61,118 bases of DNA, from NCBI GenBank assembly GCA_017547805.1, contig JAFYOR010000068.1, forward strand, positions 1-61,118, given 5' to 3'. Source of the stretch: Clostridia bacterium (GTDB lineage Bacteria; Bacillota; Clostridia; Christensenellales; Aristaeellaceae). How positions within the stretch are numbered: the stretch's first letter is position 1; the number at the start of each line of letters is the position of its first letter. The notes beneath the pieces are model-generated. The model was not told where the DNA came from. It ran no database searches and saw only the letters and a program-made list of their open reading frames with translations. Positions 42,725 through 51,569 of the stretch are shown in pieces. The translations under genes and the position numbers were made by a program.

Positions 42725-44248
42725 ATGCGCAAACTCCTGCTCCTTGTGCTGATCCTTTTCCCCCTGCTTCTTTTCACAAACGCCATCTGCGAGGAAAACG
42801 CCGTGCTGTATCAATCAGATTTTTCATCCGGCAGCGACGGATGGTACGCCCGTTCCACGGGCGGCGCGCGCCTGAAGACCACGCAGGACGGCACGCTTGC
42901 CATCACAGGCCGCAGCGACAACTGGCATTCTCCCGGCCGTGATTTTGCACTCGCGCAGGGCGTGCGCTATGAACTGAGCGTGCAGGTGCGCCAAAGCGAA
43001 AAGGCGCAGGCGAGGTTCATGTTTTCCGTCGCCCACAGCCTCGGCGGCTTTGAAAGCTATGAGAACCTCGGCTCCGCCACCGTCAAAAAGGACGAGTGGA
43101 CGACAATCACCGGCTCCTACACCGCCGGACTGTTCGACCGCTTCGTACTCTATGTCGAAACAAGCGACGCCCCGTCCGCCGGCTTTGAAATCCGCGATTT
43201 CCGCGTCACCTCCGCCGAGCTGGTCTTCGCCGAGGAGGAAACCATTCCTGCACTCAAGGACGTTTACGCCGGTCGCTTTGACTTTGGCACCGCCGTTACC
43301 TTCTCCGAGCTCTTCAACGCCGAGCGCATGGCCTTCTACGCCAGCCAGTTCAACATCATGACCCCGGGCAACGAGATGAAGCCTGACTATATCCTCGACG
43401 TATTCAAGAGCGCACAGCTGGCAAAAACCGACGAAACCGCCGCTGCCGTCCGCTTTGACTCCGTGAAGCCGCTGCTGGACTACGCCAAGGTCAACGGCAT
43501 CAAGGTGCACGGTCACGTGCTCGTCTGGCATCAGCAAACGCCCGAAGCGTTCTTCCACGAGGGTTACAGCCCGGCAAAGCCGCTCGTCAGCCGCGAGGTG
43601 CTGCTCGCCCGGCTTGACAACTATGTCAAGAACATCATGACATACCTCGATGAAAACTATCCCGGCGTCGTCGTATCCTGGGACGTGGTCAACGAAGCGA
43701 TCGACGACGGCAGCGGAAAACTGCGCGATTCCAAGTGGCTGACGATCGTAGGCGAAGACTACGTCGCCCGCGCGTTTGAAATCGCCAGACGCCACGCGCC
43801 GGAGGGCACGCTCCTCTTCTACAACGACTACAACACCGCGATCCTTATCAAACAGATGGGCATCCTCAACCTCCTCAAAGAACTGATCCCCGAGGGCAAC
43901 ATCGACGGATACGGCTTCCAGATGCACCACGACGTATCCTTCCCCTCGACGATGCAGATTGCCGAGTCCGTGCGCCGGATTGCCGAAACGGGCCTCAAAC
44001 TGCGCGTGAGCGAGCTGGATGTCACTATCCCCGATATGAGCGAGGAAAGCTACGCCCGGCAGGCAAAGATGTACGCACAGATCATGAACACGCTGGAGCT
44101 TTACAAGGATCAGCTGCTCGCCGTTCAGGTCTGGGGTGTGACGGACGACCTGAGCTGGCGCGCCTCGCAGTATCCGCTGCTCTTTGACGGCAAGGCGCAG
44201 CCCAAGCCCGCGTTCTGGGCCGTCGTCGATCCTTCCAGTTCACTGTAA
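42725..44248 (+). CDS. Secreted endo-beta-1,4-xylanase, GH10 with N-terminal CBM
   Basis: 507 residues. The signal peptide (1-21) is followed by a carbohydrate-binding beta-sandwich of CBM4/9/22 type (about 27-168: YQSDFSSGSDGWYARSTGG, GRDFALAQGVRYELSVQVRQ, FEIRDFRVT) and a GH10 barrel (about 175-505) with acid/base Glu324 in SWDVVNEAIDD and nucleophile Glu430 in RVSELDVTI. HGHVLVWHQQTPEAFF is the family signature. It cuts xylan outside the cell; products would enter through nearby importers and be processed by the cytoplasmic GH10, GH39, GH43 and esterase at 16835-23514. Its start follows GGAGG. Confidence 0.95.
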   Translation: MRKLLLLVLILFPLLLFTNAICEENAVLYQSDFSSGSDGWYARSTGGARLKTTQDGTLAITGRSDNWHSPGRDFALAQGVRYELSVQVRQSEKAQARFMFSVAHSLGGFESYENLGSATVKKDEWTTITGSYTAGLFDRFVLYVETSDAPSAGFEIRDFRVTSAELVFAEEETIPALKDVYAGRFDFGTAVTFSELFNAERMAFYASQFNIMTPGNEMKPDYILDVFKSAQLAKTDETAAAVRFDSVKPLLDYAKVNGIKVHGHVLVWHQQTPEAFFHEGYSPAKPLVSREVLLARLDNYVKNIMTYLDENYPGVVVSWDVVNEAIDDGSGKLRDSKWLTIVGEDYVARAFEIARRHAPEGTLLFYNDYNTAILIKQMGILNLLKELIPEGNIDGYGFQMHHDVSFPSTMQIAESVRRIAETGLKLRVSELDVTIPDMSEESYARQAKMYAQIMNTLELYKDQLLAVQVWGVTDDLSWRASQYPLLFDGKAQPKPAFWAVVDPSSSL

Positions 44249-44365
44249 ACTGCGCTGCTGTACCCGCAAAAAAGCGCGCAGTGCGCGCCCCCGCTTCCGC
44301 CCAAGTCTGCATAATATGCAGCATGGCGCACGCGAGCGATTTCGCGCAATTTCCCATGCAGCAAA

Positions 44366-44410
44366 AAACGCCCCTGTACCGCGCAGCAGCGCTGTACAGG
44401 GGCGTTTCTG
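44366..44410. terminator. Bidirectional terminator between GH10 and pgmB
   Basis: AAACGCCCCTGTAC (44366-44379) pairs with 44394-44407. T-rich sequence follows on both strands, so it ends both converging transcripts. Confidence 0.9.
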
Positions 44411-44459
44411 TTTATGCTTGTGAGCGTCCTTCCGTCATACTGCGGACCGGCTGCAGCGT

Positions 44460-45101
44460 TTACGCCCTTGCAATGCCAACCAGATCGGCAAAGCTGCCAA
44501 GATGCCACGTCGCGCGCGGATCATCCTTCGCATCGCCCATCGCCGCACAGTCAAAACCGCCGGCAACAGCCGCCTCCACACCCGCCTTCGCGTCCTCCAC
44601 GACGAGGCAGACGGACGGATCAAGGCCGATCATCTCCGCCGCCTTGAGGAAGACCTCCGGATGCGGCTTGGAATGGGTGATGCAGTTACCGTCGGCAATC
44701 GCATCAAAGAAGCTGCCCAGACCGATGCGGTCAAGAATAAAGGGAGTATTCTTGCTGGAAGAGCCGATGGCCAGCTTAAGACCCATGGCGCGCAGCGCGC
44801 AGAGCGTGTCCTTCACCTCGGCGGAAAGATCCTTTTCGCCCATCTCGCCCAGCAGCTGGCGGTAGAGATCATTCTTCTCGGTGGCAAAGGCAATCTTCTC
44901 CTCCTGAGAATAGGAAACCGGGCTCTTTTCCAGCACGACTTCCAGGCTTTCCATGCGGCTGACCCCGCGCTGACGGTTGTTGTCTTCGCGGCCAAAGGGG
45001 ATGTTCAGGCGGTCGGCAAGCGCCTTCCACGCAAGATAGTGATATTCGTCGGTGGAGCAGATGACGCCATCCAGATCAAAGATAATGCCTGCGTATTTCA
45101 T
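44460..45101 (-). CDS. pgmB: Beta-phosphoglucomutase
   Basis: 213 residues, HAD superfamily. FDLDGVICSTDEYHYLAWKA carries the nucleophile and acid/base Asp pair, GSSSKNTPFIL motif II, and VVEDAKAGVEAA the metal-binding acidic motif. It turns beta-glucose-1-phosphate into glucose-6-phosphate. It is the last gene of the operon that encodes two GH65 phosphorylases, which make exactly that substrate. The start MKYAGII at 45099-45101 has AGGAG at 9 nt; an ATG two codons earlier is too close to that site. Confidence 0.95.
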   Translation of the reverse strand: MKYAGIIFDLDGVICSTDEYHYLAWKALADRLNIPFGREDNNRQRGVSRMESLEVVLEKSPVSYSQEEKIAFATEKNDLYRQLLGEMGEKDLSAEVKDTLCALRAMGLKLAIGSSSKNTPFILDRIGLGSFFDAIADGNCITHSKPHPEVFLKAAEMIGLDPSVCLVVEDAKAGVEAAVAGGFDCAAMGDAKDDPRATWHLGSFADLVGIARA

Positions 45102-45123
45102 ATTCATTCTCTCCTGTATAGGT

Positions 45124-47385
45124 TTATTCTTCAATAGAAAGCATGCGCGGTGCGCCGCGGTCAAGGATGGTGATGCTTTCGCCTTTGAGCAGCTTGTAAT
45201 GAACGCCCTCGCCGCTCACGCGCACCTGAATCAGCCTGCCGTGCGCCCAGACGCTGAATCCGTATCCCTTGAGCTGATCAGGCAGAATCGGATCAAAGGA
45301 AACGGTCTCCCGGCTGACCTTCATTCCGCCAAAGCCGGTTACCACGCACACCCACGTGCCCGCCATGTTCGCCATGTGCAGGCCGTCGCGCGTGTTGCCG
45401 TGCGTATCGTCAAGGTCAAGGCGCGCCGTCTCGCTGAAGTAGTCGTATGCCTTGCGCGTATCGCCGATGCGGCTGGCCACCGCGCTGAACGCCGCCATGG
45501 ACAGAGAAGAATCGTGCGTGGTCACGCTGTCGTAGAAGCGGAACGCCGTTTCCTTCTCCTCCTTCGTGAACAGATCCGGCAGCAGCAGCATCGCCAGCAC
45601 CGTATCCGCCTGCTTGCAAATCTGATGGCGATAGATGACCAGCGGATGATAATGCAGAAGCAGCGGGAAATTCTCCTTTGGGATAGAGGAAAGCGGCCAC
45701 GGCTTTCTGTCCATAAAGCCGTCGTCCTGCCAGACGAGGCCGGTTGCCTCATCGCGCGGTACGTAGATATTCTGCGCAGCCTTGCGCCATTCCTGCGCTT
45801 CATTTTCACGCAGCGCAATTTTTTCCTTCAGCGCGGCGTACTTTTCAGGCGCTTTTTTGCGCATAAGGTCGAGCGCATCGGCGGCAAAGGCCATGTTCGT
45901 CGCCGCCATGAGGTTGGTGTAGGCATTGTTGTTCACCAGCGCGTTGTACTCGTCCGGACCGGTCACCTCGTTGATGCAGAACTTTCCGCCCTTGCGCGCA
46001 TGATAGAAGCCCAGATCCAGATACAGCCGCGCCGTCTCGCAGACGATCTCCGCGCCCATGTCGTAAAGGAACGCATGGTCGCCCGTCGCCTCCCAGTAGC
46101 GCTTGACGGCAAAAGCGATATCCGCGTTGATATGCACCTGCGCGGTTCCCGCCGGATAATAGGCGCTGGCTTCGCGTCCGTTGATCGTGCGCCACGGGTA
46201 GAGCGCACCGGTATCATGGCCCATCTCCCGGGCGCGCTCGCGCGCGAAGGGCAGGATCGAGTAGCGGTATTCAAGCAGCGCGCGTGCGATTTCCGGCGCG
46301 ACATGCAGAAACATCGGGAAGATGTACGTTTCCGTATCCCAGAAATAATGGCCTTCGTAGCCCTCGCCTGTCAGGCCCTTGGCGGCGATGTTGGTCACGC
46401 CGTCGCGTCCTGCGCTCTGCAGCAGGTGATACATGTTAAAGCGAAGCCCCTGCAGCAGCAGATCGTCGCCCTCGACAAAGATGCCGCTGGATTCCCAAAA
46501 ACGCGCCATATACGCTTGCTGCTGCGCCTTCAGCGCGTCAAAGCCGATCGCTGCCGCTTCATTGGCATAGGAAAGCGCGTCGCTGAGCGCCTTTTCTTCC
46601 TCTTCCTGCGCGGCATTGGCATAAGCGATGATCTTGCACAGCGTGATCGTCTGCGCGCCAAGCTGCGCGTCAAAAATCCTGCGCACGGCATATCCGTCAT
46701 GATCGGTCATTTCCTGCGCGGCGCCTTCGCAGGTGCAGTGCATCGCACAGGCGACGGCGAGATGCGTATGTCCGGTGTGCTGGCTCATGCCAAGCGTCTC
46801 GCCATCCGCGCCCATCACCGGCGCAGAGAGCACGCGACCCTTGAGTCCGCTGCCCACGCGCGGATCATCAACGCACACGAGATTCGTTACATCGCCGGAA
46901 ATCTCCGCAGAAAGGCGCACGCTGCACGGCGTGTTTGCGCTGATCTGCCAGCGGATCGCCGCCGCATGCATATGATCAAAGCTGACAAGACGCTCGGAGC
47001 GCAGCGTCAGCTCGCCCCCGTCAATGGCATACACCGTCTCGCGCGTGAGCAAACCTGTGCGCATATTCAGCGTGCGGCTGGTCTTCACCGCCTGATCGGC
47101 ATACAGGCGCACGCCGTTTGCATACAGCGCAATATTCTGGGACGCGGTGACGTTGAGCATCGTCTGGCTTTCCTCGGCATAGCCATAGGCGATCTCGCCG
47201 TAACGGATTTTCTCCGTCTCGTGAAAGCCGTTGATGTAGCATCCGTCAACGCCCATCGGGCGGCTCATACCCTCTTCGTAATTGCCGCGCCAGCCGATGT
47301 AGCCGTTGCCCAGAGAAAAGAGCGATTCTTCCGGCGCGGCGCTCTTCGCGTCAAAGCCTTCCCTGTAAAGAATCCACGGATTCAT
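45124..47385 (-). CDS. GH65 disaccharide phosphorylase, copy nearest pgmB
   Basis: 753 residues, the usual size of maltose/kojibiose/trehalose phosphorylases. N-terminal beta-sandwich (SLFSLGNGYIGWRGNYEEG), helical linker and an (alpha/alpha)6 barrel with YFWDTETYIFPMFL and general acid Glu479 in EVTGPDEYNALVNNNAYTN. It splits an alpha-glucoside with phosphate to beta-glucose-1-phosphate, used by PgmB encoded 22 nt downstream. Its start overlaps the GH36 stop (ATGA). The linkage specificity cannot be read reliably; the other GH65 at 49176 has a different insertion, so the two probably take different disaccharides. Confidence 0.93.
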   Translation of the reverse strand: MNPWILYREGFDAKSAAPEESLFSLGNGYIGWRGNYEEGMSRPMGVDGCYINGFHETEKIRYGEIAYGYAEESQTMLNVTASQNIALYANGVRLYADQAVKTSRTLNMRTGLLTRETVYAIDGGELTLRSERLVSFDHMHAAAIRWQISANTPCSVRLSAEISGDVTNLVCVDDPRVGSGLKGRVLSAPVMGADGETLGMSQHTGHTHLAVACAMHCTCEGAAQEMTDHDGYAVRRIFDAQLGAQTITLCKIIAYANAAQEEEEKALSDALSYANEAAAIGFDALKAQQQAYMARFWESSGIFVEGDDLLLQGLRFNMYHLLQSAGRDGVTNIAAKGLTGEGYEGHYFWDTETYIFPMFLHVAPEIARALLEYRYSILPFARERAREMGHDTGALYPWRTINGREASAYYPAGTAQVHINADIAFAVKRYWEATGDHAFLYDMGAEIVCETARLYLDLGFYHARKGGKFCINEVTGPDEYNALVNNNAYTNLMAATNMAFAADALDLMRKKAPEKYAALKEKIALRENEAQEWRKAAQNIYVPRDEATGLVWQDDGFMDRKPWPLSSIPKENFPLLLHYHPLVIYRHQICKQADTVLAMLLLPDLFTKEEKETAFRFYDSVTTHDSSLSMAAFSAVASRIGDTRKAYDYFSETARLDLDDTHGNTRDGLHMANMAGTWVCVVTGFGGMKVSRETVSFDPILPDQLKGYGFSVWAHGRLIQVRVSGEGVHYKLLKGESITILDRGAPRMLSIEE

Positions 47386-49052
47386 ATAGAGGATTCCTCC
47401 TGATTGTTTTCTTTTGATGATGGTCGGTCGATGATCTGTATCCTCGCGCCGCGGGCATCATAGGTAAGCCGCGCAGCGCGGCATTCGCCTCTGAGCTCGC
47501 AGACGCAGCCTTCCCCAGAAAAGGGCACGCAGCGTCCGTCGTCCGTTCGGTTTGTGCGCAGCGGCGGCGCCGTCAACAGGCAAACATGCCCTTCGCGGAT
47601 GATCGGCGCGATTTCTTTGCGGTATCGCGCGATCATCGCCGCAATCTCCCCGCGCTGCGCCTTTGTCATTCCCGCAAGATCCCGGGAAAACCCGAAGGGA
47701 TGGAGCATCGCCGCGCCGGCGTGGACGGCCAGCTTTTCATGCGCAAGCGGCGGGAAAGCATGGATGCCGTCCGCATAGGCACGCGTCTGCGACCACGCCC
47801 AGTGAAGCAGCCGCCCCGGCGGAAGAAAGCACAGCCACAGAAATGCCTGCAGGCTGTGATCGCTCTCGTCCGGATCGGAAAGAAAGCTGACATCCGTATG
47901 GGCAAGCATCGTCAGATCCAGCCGCATGCCGCCGGAGGCGCAGTTTTCGATGATCAGCTTGGGATATCTGTCGCGCAGCTCGTCAAGCAGCGCTGTGTAA
48001 CCTTTCATGTGCGCCCATTGCCCCATGCCGCTTTGATGCCCGTGATCCGCGCGGTCGCAGCCAAAGCCGGGATCGACATTGAAATCGAGCTTGAGGTAAT
48101 CGGCGTGTGTTTCTTCAACCAGCCGGGAGATTTCGCCAAGCAGCCATTCTCTCGCCCCCTGCGCGCCGAGGCACAGGAAGCTCTGCGGCAGGCCGTCCCT
48201 GCGCTTCGCCTCCCACTCGGGATGCGCCTTCCTCAGGATGCTCTCCTCGCCCATGCCTTCCGGCTCAAGCCAGAGACCGAATTTCATACCCAGATCGTGA
48301 ATCTGCTGCGAAAGCCACCTGAGTCCGTGCGGGAATCGTTCAGGATTCACCCGCTGCCAATCGCCGCGCAGCTTCGTCCAGTCGGCATTCTTCCCTGGTT
48401 CGCCAAACCATCCCGCGTCCAGCACGACCAGATCAATGCCCATTTTCTTCGCTGCCCGGGCGTTTTCAAGGACGATTTCTTCCGTCACCTCGGCGTCTTC
48501 ATAGCGCCACCAGTGGTTGAAGCTCACGATGGACGCATCCATCCGCGACGGCGGCAGCGTCCTCTGCAGATGGCGGCATACCGCCGCACAGAGCGCGCCA
48601 TAGCTTTTGTCCTGCGCGCACAGCGCCGCGCCGGCGTCTATCCTTTCTCCCGGTACAAGCTCGCCGCTGAGCATTTGCGCATCGTAAGAAAAAACCACCG
48701 TTCCTTCCGCAGTCATCTTCAGCCGCCAGTTACCAAACGTCTCAAGCGCATAAAAACGCCACACGCCGCGCTTTTCCCGGATGAATGCCCAAGGCGCCCA
48801 GCCTTTGCACGCGCGTCCGCTTGTGACGGCGATCTCCGTTCCGGCTGCCGCCTGCCACACGGGCGTCATTTCCCGTCCCCAGTCGCTGCGAAAGACGAGC
48901 GCCATCGCCCCTTCCGGATCAAAACGACCGATCTGCGCAGAAAGACCTGCGAACGCCTGAGGCGTTTCCCCATCGTTTTCAAGGGCAAAGCAAAGGCGGG
49001 AAAGCTGTGCATCTTCCTGCCGATAATCAGTTCTGCTGATGATTGGCTGCAT
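47382..49052 (-). CDS. Alpha-galactosidase-like glycoside hydrolase family 36
   Basis: 556 residues, shorter than the 730-residue Gram-positive AgaA type and closer to compact GH36 enzymes. N-terminal beta domain, then barrel motifs VVLDAGWFGEPGKN, GLWLEPEGM, nucleophile Asp323 in YLKLDFN, IIENCASGG, and acid/base Asp393 in LSDPDESDHS. Removes alpha-galactose from raffinose-type or galactomannan oligosaccharides; some GH36 members have other alpha-glycosidase activities. Cytoplasmic. Translationally coupled to the GH65 gene downstream (ATGA), which suggests that trimming by GH36 exposes the disaccharide for phosphorolysis. Confidence 0.92.
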   Translation of the reverse strand: MQPIISRTDYRQEDAQLSRLCFALENDGETPQAFAGLSAQIGRFDPEGAMALVFRSDWGREMTPVWQAAAGTEIAVTSGRACKGWAPWAFIREKRGVWRFYALETFGNWRLKMTAEGTVVFSYDAQMLSGELVPGERIDAGAALCAQDKSYGALCAAVCRHLQRTLPPSRMDASIVSFNHWWRYEDAEVTEEIVLENARAAKKMGIDLVVLDAGWFGEPGKNADWTKLRGDWQRVNPERFPHGLRWLSQQIHDLGMKFGLWLEPEGMGEESILRKAHPEWEAKRRDGLPQSFLCLGAQGAREWLLGEISRLVEETHADYLKLDFNVDPGFGCDRADHGHQSGMGQWAHMKGYTALLDELRDRYPKLIIENCASGGMRLDLTMLAHTDVSFLSDPDESDHSLQAFLWLCFLPPGRLLHWAWSQTRAYADGIHAFPPLAHEKLAVHAGAAMLHPFGFSRDLAGMTKAQRGEIAAMIARYRKEIAPIIREGHVCLLTAPPLRTNRTDDGRCVPFSGEGCVCELRGECRAARLTYDARGARIQIIDRPSSKENNQEESSI

Positions 49053-49175
49053 ACATAGCCCTCCCGCCGGATGATTCGGGTATTGGTGATATTCTCCTTG
49101 TGCAGAGCGCCCGCCGCAGCCGCAGCCGCTTGATGCCGTTTTGCTTTGCCGGCGATGCTCCTGTCGGGATGCCGT

Positions 49176-51512
49176 TTAAGCCTTCACGGTTTCGCCCGGC
49201 TTGATTTCCACATTCTCGCCGCAAAGCACGACGTTCACGGTCTTCTCGCCCGCGTTGGTGAGGCTCACGCCCGCCTTCGTCGCGGCAAGGCGCAGCGTCT
49301 GACCGCGCCAGACGACCGGCAGCTCAAGGCTGTTCCAGTTTTCCGGCAGGCGGGGAGAAACATGCAGCGCATCGCCGACCACGCGAACACCGCCAAAGCC
49401 ATACACCGCGCACTGCCAGATGCCGCCCATGGAGGCGGTGTGCACACCCATATCGCTGGTGGTCATCGCGCCGCCGAGGTCGATATTGCCGCAGCCGATA
49501 AAGAAATCATATGCGGTCTTATCCTCATGCAGGTCCGCCGCGAGCACGCAGTGCGTGGACTTGCTCAGCGAGGAATCGTGCAGCGTGCGGGACTCGTAGA
49601 AATAGTAGTTCTTCGTCTTGAGCTCCTTGGAAAGCAGATCGTCGCGCAGCAGCAGCAGCACAAGCGTATCCGCCTGCTTATGCACCTGGAAGGTGCCGAT
49701 CTGATCCTGATTGTAATCGTTGTAGATCGTGCCCACGACGGACGCCTGCTTATAGGGGGTCAGGTCGATGTGCTTGAGGTTCATGTAGCCGTCAAACTGG
49801 GGAATAATGCCATTCTCGTCCGGCTGGGGCAGATAGAGGTTTGCAAGCACATGGGCGATCTTTTCCTTCGCCGCCGCAAAGTCAAGCTGCGCGTTCAGGC
49901 GCTCATAGGCTTCGCCGCCGCGTGCGGTCAGCGCTTCAATCGCCTTGAGGCCCAGCTCCATGTTGTAGGCCGCCATGTAGTTGGTGTAGGCGTTGTTGTC
50001 CACATGCTCCTTGTACTCGTCCGGTCCGATAACCCCGAGAATCTCGTACTTGCCCTTCTCCTCGCTGAAGGTCGGGCGGCTGGCCCAGAAACGCGCGGTG
50101 TCAATCAGGATCTCGTAGCCGCACTCGTCCATGAAGTCCTGATCGCCGGTGACGGCAAAATACTGCGCCACACCGAAGGCAACGTCGGCGGTGATGTGCT
50201 GCTCGATGATGCCGGTGAGAATCTTGATCGGCTTGCCGGTGACGATATCGGCCGCGCCCCACAGCGGAGTCACCTCGCCGTCGTCAATCCACGCTGCCTC
50301 CCACGGATACATCGCGCCCTCGTAGCCGTTTTCAGCGGCCTTTTTGCGCGCGCCGTACAGCCCGCGATAGCGATAGGTCAGCAGCGTGCGGGCAGCCTCC
50401 GGCTGGGTGAGGGTGAAATAGGGAAGGATGAAGATCTCGGTATCCCAGAAGGAGTGACCCTTGTAGCCTTCGCCGGTCATGCCCTTGGCGCCGATGCCCA
50501 CGCGGCTGTCGTCCTTCTTGATCATGATGTTCAAGTGATACAGCGCAAAGCGCAGCGTCAGCTGGTCAAAAGGACGCTTGGAGTCGATCTTCACGTCCGC
50601 CGCGCTCCACAGCTTCGCCCACTTTTCGCAGCTCGCCTCAAAGAGCTTGTCATAGCCCGCTTCCATCGCTGCCTTGACGAAGGAAAGGCCGTCTTCAAGC
50701 GCAAGCTCAGCCGCATTGTCAAGGCCATGGTAAGCCAGATCGCGGGACGTGGTCACAGCGGTCAGCTTGGTGACGCTCAGGGTCTGTCCCTGCTTGACCT
50801 CAAAGCCGGCCTTCATCGCCATGTAGCGGCGGTCGATGATCGGCAGACGCTTGCCCTGCGCGTTTTCGCCGTCAATCTGATAGCAATGCGCGCTGTGCAG
50901 GCAGCAGGTGACGCCGCTCTGAATCGTTTTGGCGCTCATGCGCAGGATGGTGTTGTCAAAAATGCGCTTGTCGCCGTCAAGAAAATGCTGGCTTCCGCCG
51001 GAGGTCACGCGGCCGTCGATGCCGCTGACGACGGTTATGTCCGCATCGCCGTCAAGCGCGGTGATCTGCGCCTTCAGGCCGAGGATATGCTCATTGTCCA
51101 TGGAAGCAAAACGGGTGAAGCACAGCGCAAAACGGCGGCCGTCCGGATGCGTCCACGTGAGGGTGCGCCTGACCTCGCCGGTGCGAAGATCCAGCATGCG
51201 CAGATAGTCCTTCGTGTTGTGCGCGTCCATCGCAAAGCGCACGCCGTCCACGAAGAACTCAAGGTTCGTCACGTCCGGCAGGTTCGGCAGCTCGGTCACT
51301 TCATTGGGCGCAAAGCTGTTGAACGTGCCGGTGACCAGCAGGTCGCGCGTCTGGCCGACATAGCGCTCTTCCAATGCGGCGCGCTGACCGAGATAGCCGT
51401 TGCCGGAACAGAAAATCGCCTCGCACTTGCCCTGATAAGCCGGCTCAAATGCGGTTTCTGCAACGAGCCAGTTTTCATTTTCATTCGTACCGAGATCGTA
51501 TTTCATGATCAT
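49176..51512 (-). CDS. GH65 disaccharide phosphorylase, second copy in the operon
   Basis: 778 residues. Same fold order as the GH65 at 45124: FCSGNGYLGQRAALEE, HSFWDTEIFILPYF and general acid Glu499 in IGPDEYKEHVDNNAYTNYMA. It has an extra segment before the substrate loop (DIVTGKPIKILTGIIEQHI) that I associate with kojibiose- or nigerose-type phosphorylases rather than maltose phosphorylase; this is a weak guide. Start ATG at 51510-51512, 9 nt after GGGAG. The product would be beta-glucose-1-phosphate for PgmB. No signal peptide. Confidence 0.92.
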   Translation of the reverse strand: MIMKYDLGTNENENWLVAETAFEPAYQGKCEAIFCSGNGYLGQRAALEERYVGQTRDLLVTGTFNSFAPNEVTELPNLPDVTNLEFFVDGVRFAMDAHNTKDYLRMLDLRTGEVRRTLTWTHPDGRRFALCFTRFASMDNEHILGLKAQITALDGDADITVVSGIDGRVTSGGSQHFLDGDKRIFDNTILRMSAKTIQSGVTCCLHSAHCYQIDGENAQGKRLPIIDRRYMAMKAGFEVKQGQTLSVTKLTAVTTSRDLAYHGLDNAAELALEDGLSFVKAAMEAGYDKLFEASCEKWAKLWSAADVKIDSKRPFDQLTLRFALYHLNIMIKKDDSRVGIGAKGMTGEGYKGHSFWDTEIFILPYFTLTQPEAARTLLTYRYRGLYGARKKAAENGYEGAMYPWEAAWIDDGEVTPLWGAADIVTGKPIKILTGIIEQHITADVAFGVAQYFAVTGDQDFMDECGYEILIDTARFWASRPTFSEEKGKYEILGVIGPDEYKEHVDNNAYTNYMAAYNMELGLKAIEALTARGGEAYERLNAQLDFAAAKEKIAHVLANLYLPQPDENGIIPQFDGYMNLKHIDLTPYKQASVVGTIYNDYNQDQIGTFQVHKQADTLVLLLLRDDLLSKELKTKNYYFYESRTLHDSSLSKSTHCVLAADLHEDKTAYDFFIGCGNIDLGGAMTTSDMGVHTASMGGIWQCAVYGFGGVRVVGDALHVSPRLPENWNSLELPVVWRGQTLRLAATKAGVSLTNAGEKTVNVVLCGENVEIKPGETVKA

Positions 51513-51569
51513 GGTGTCTGTCTCCCTTATTGTAATATGGGGATTTGCTCTATTCAAGCCGTGCTGCCC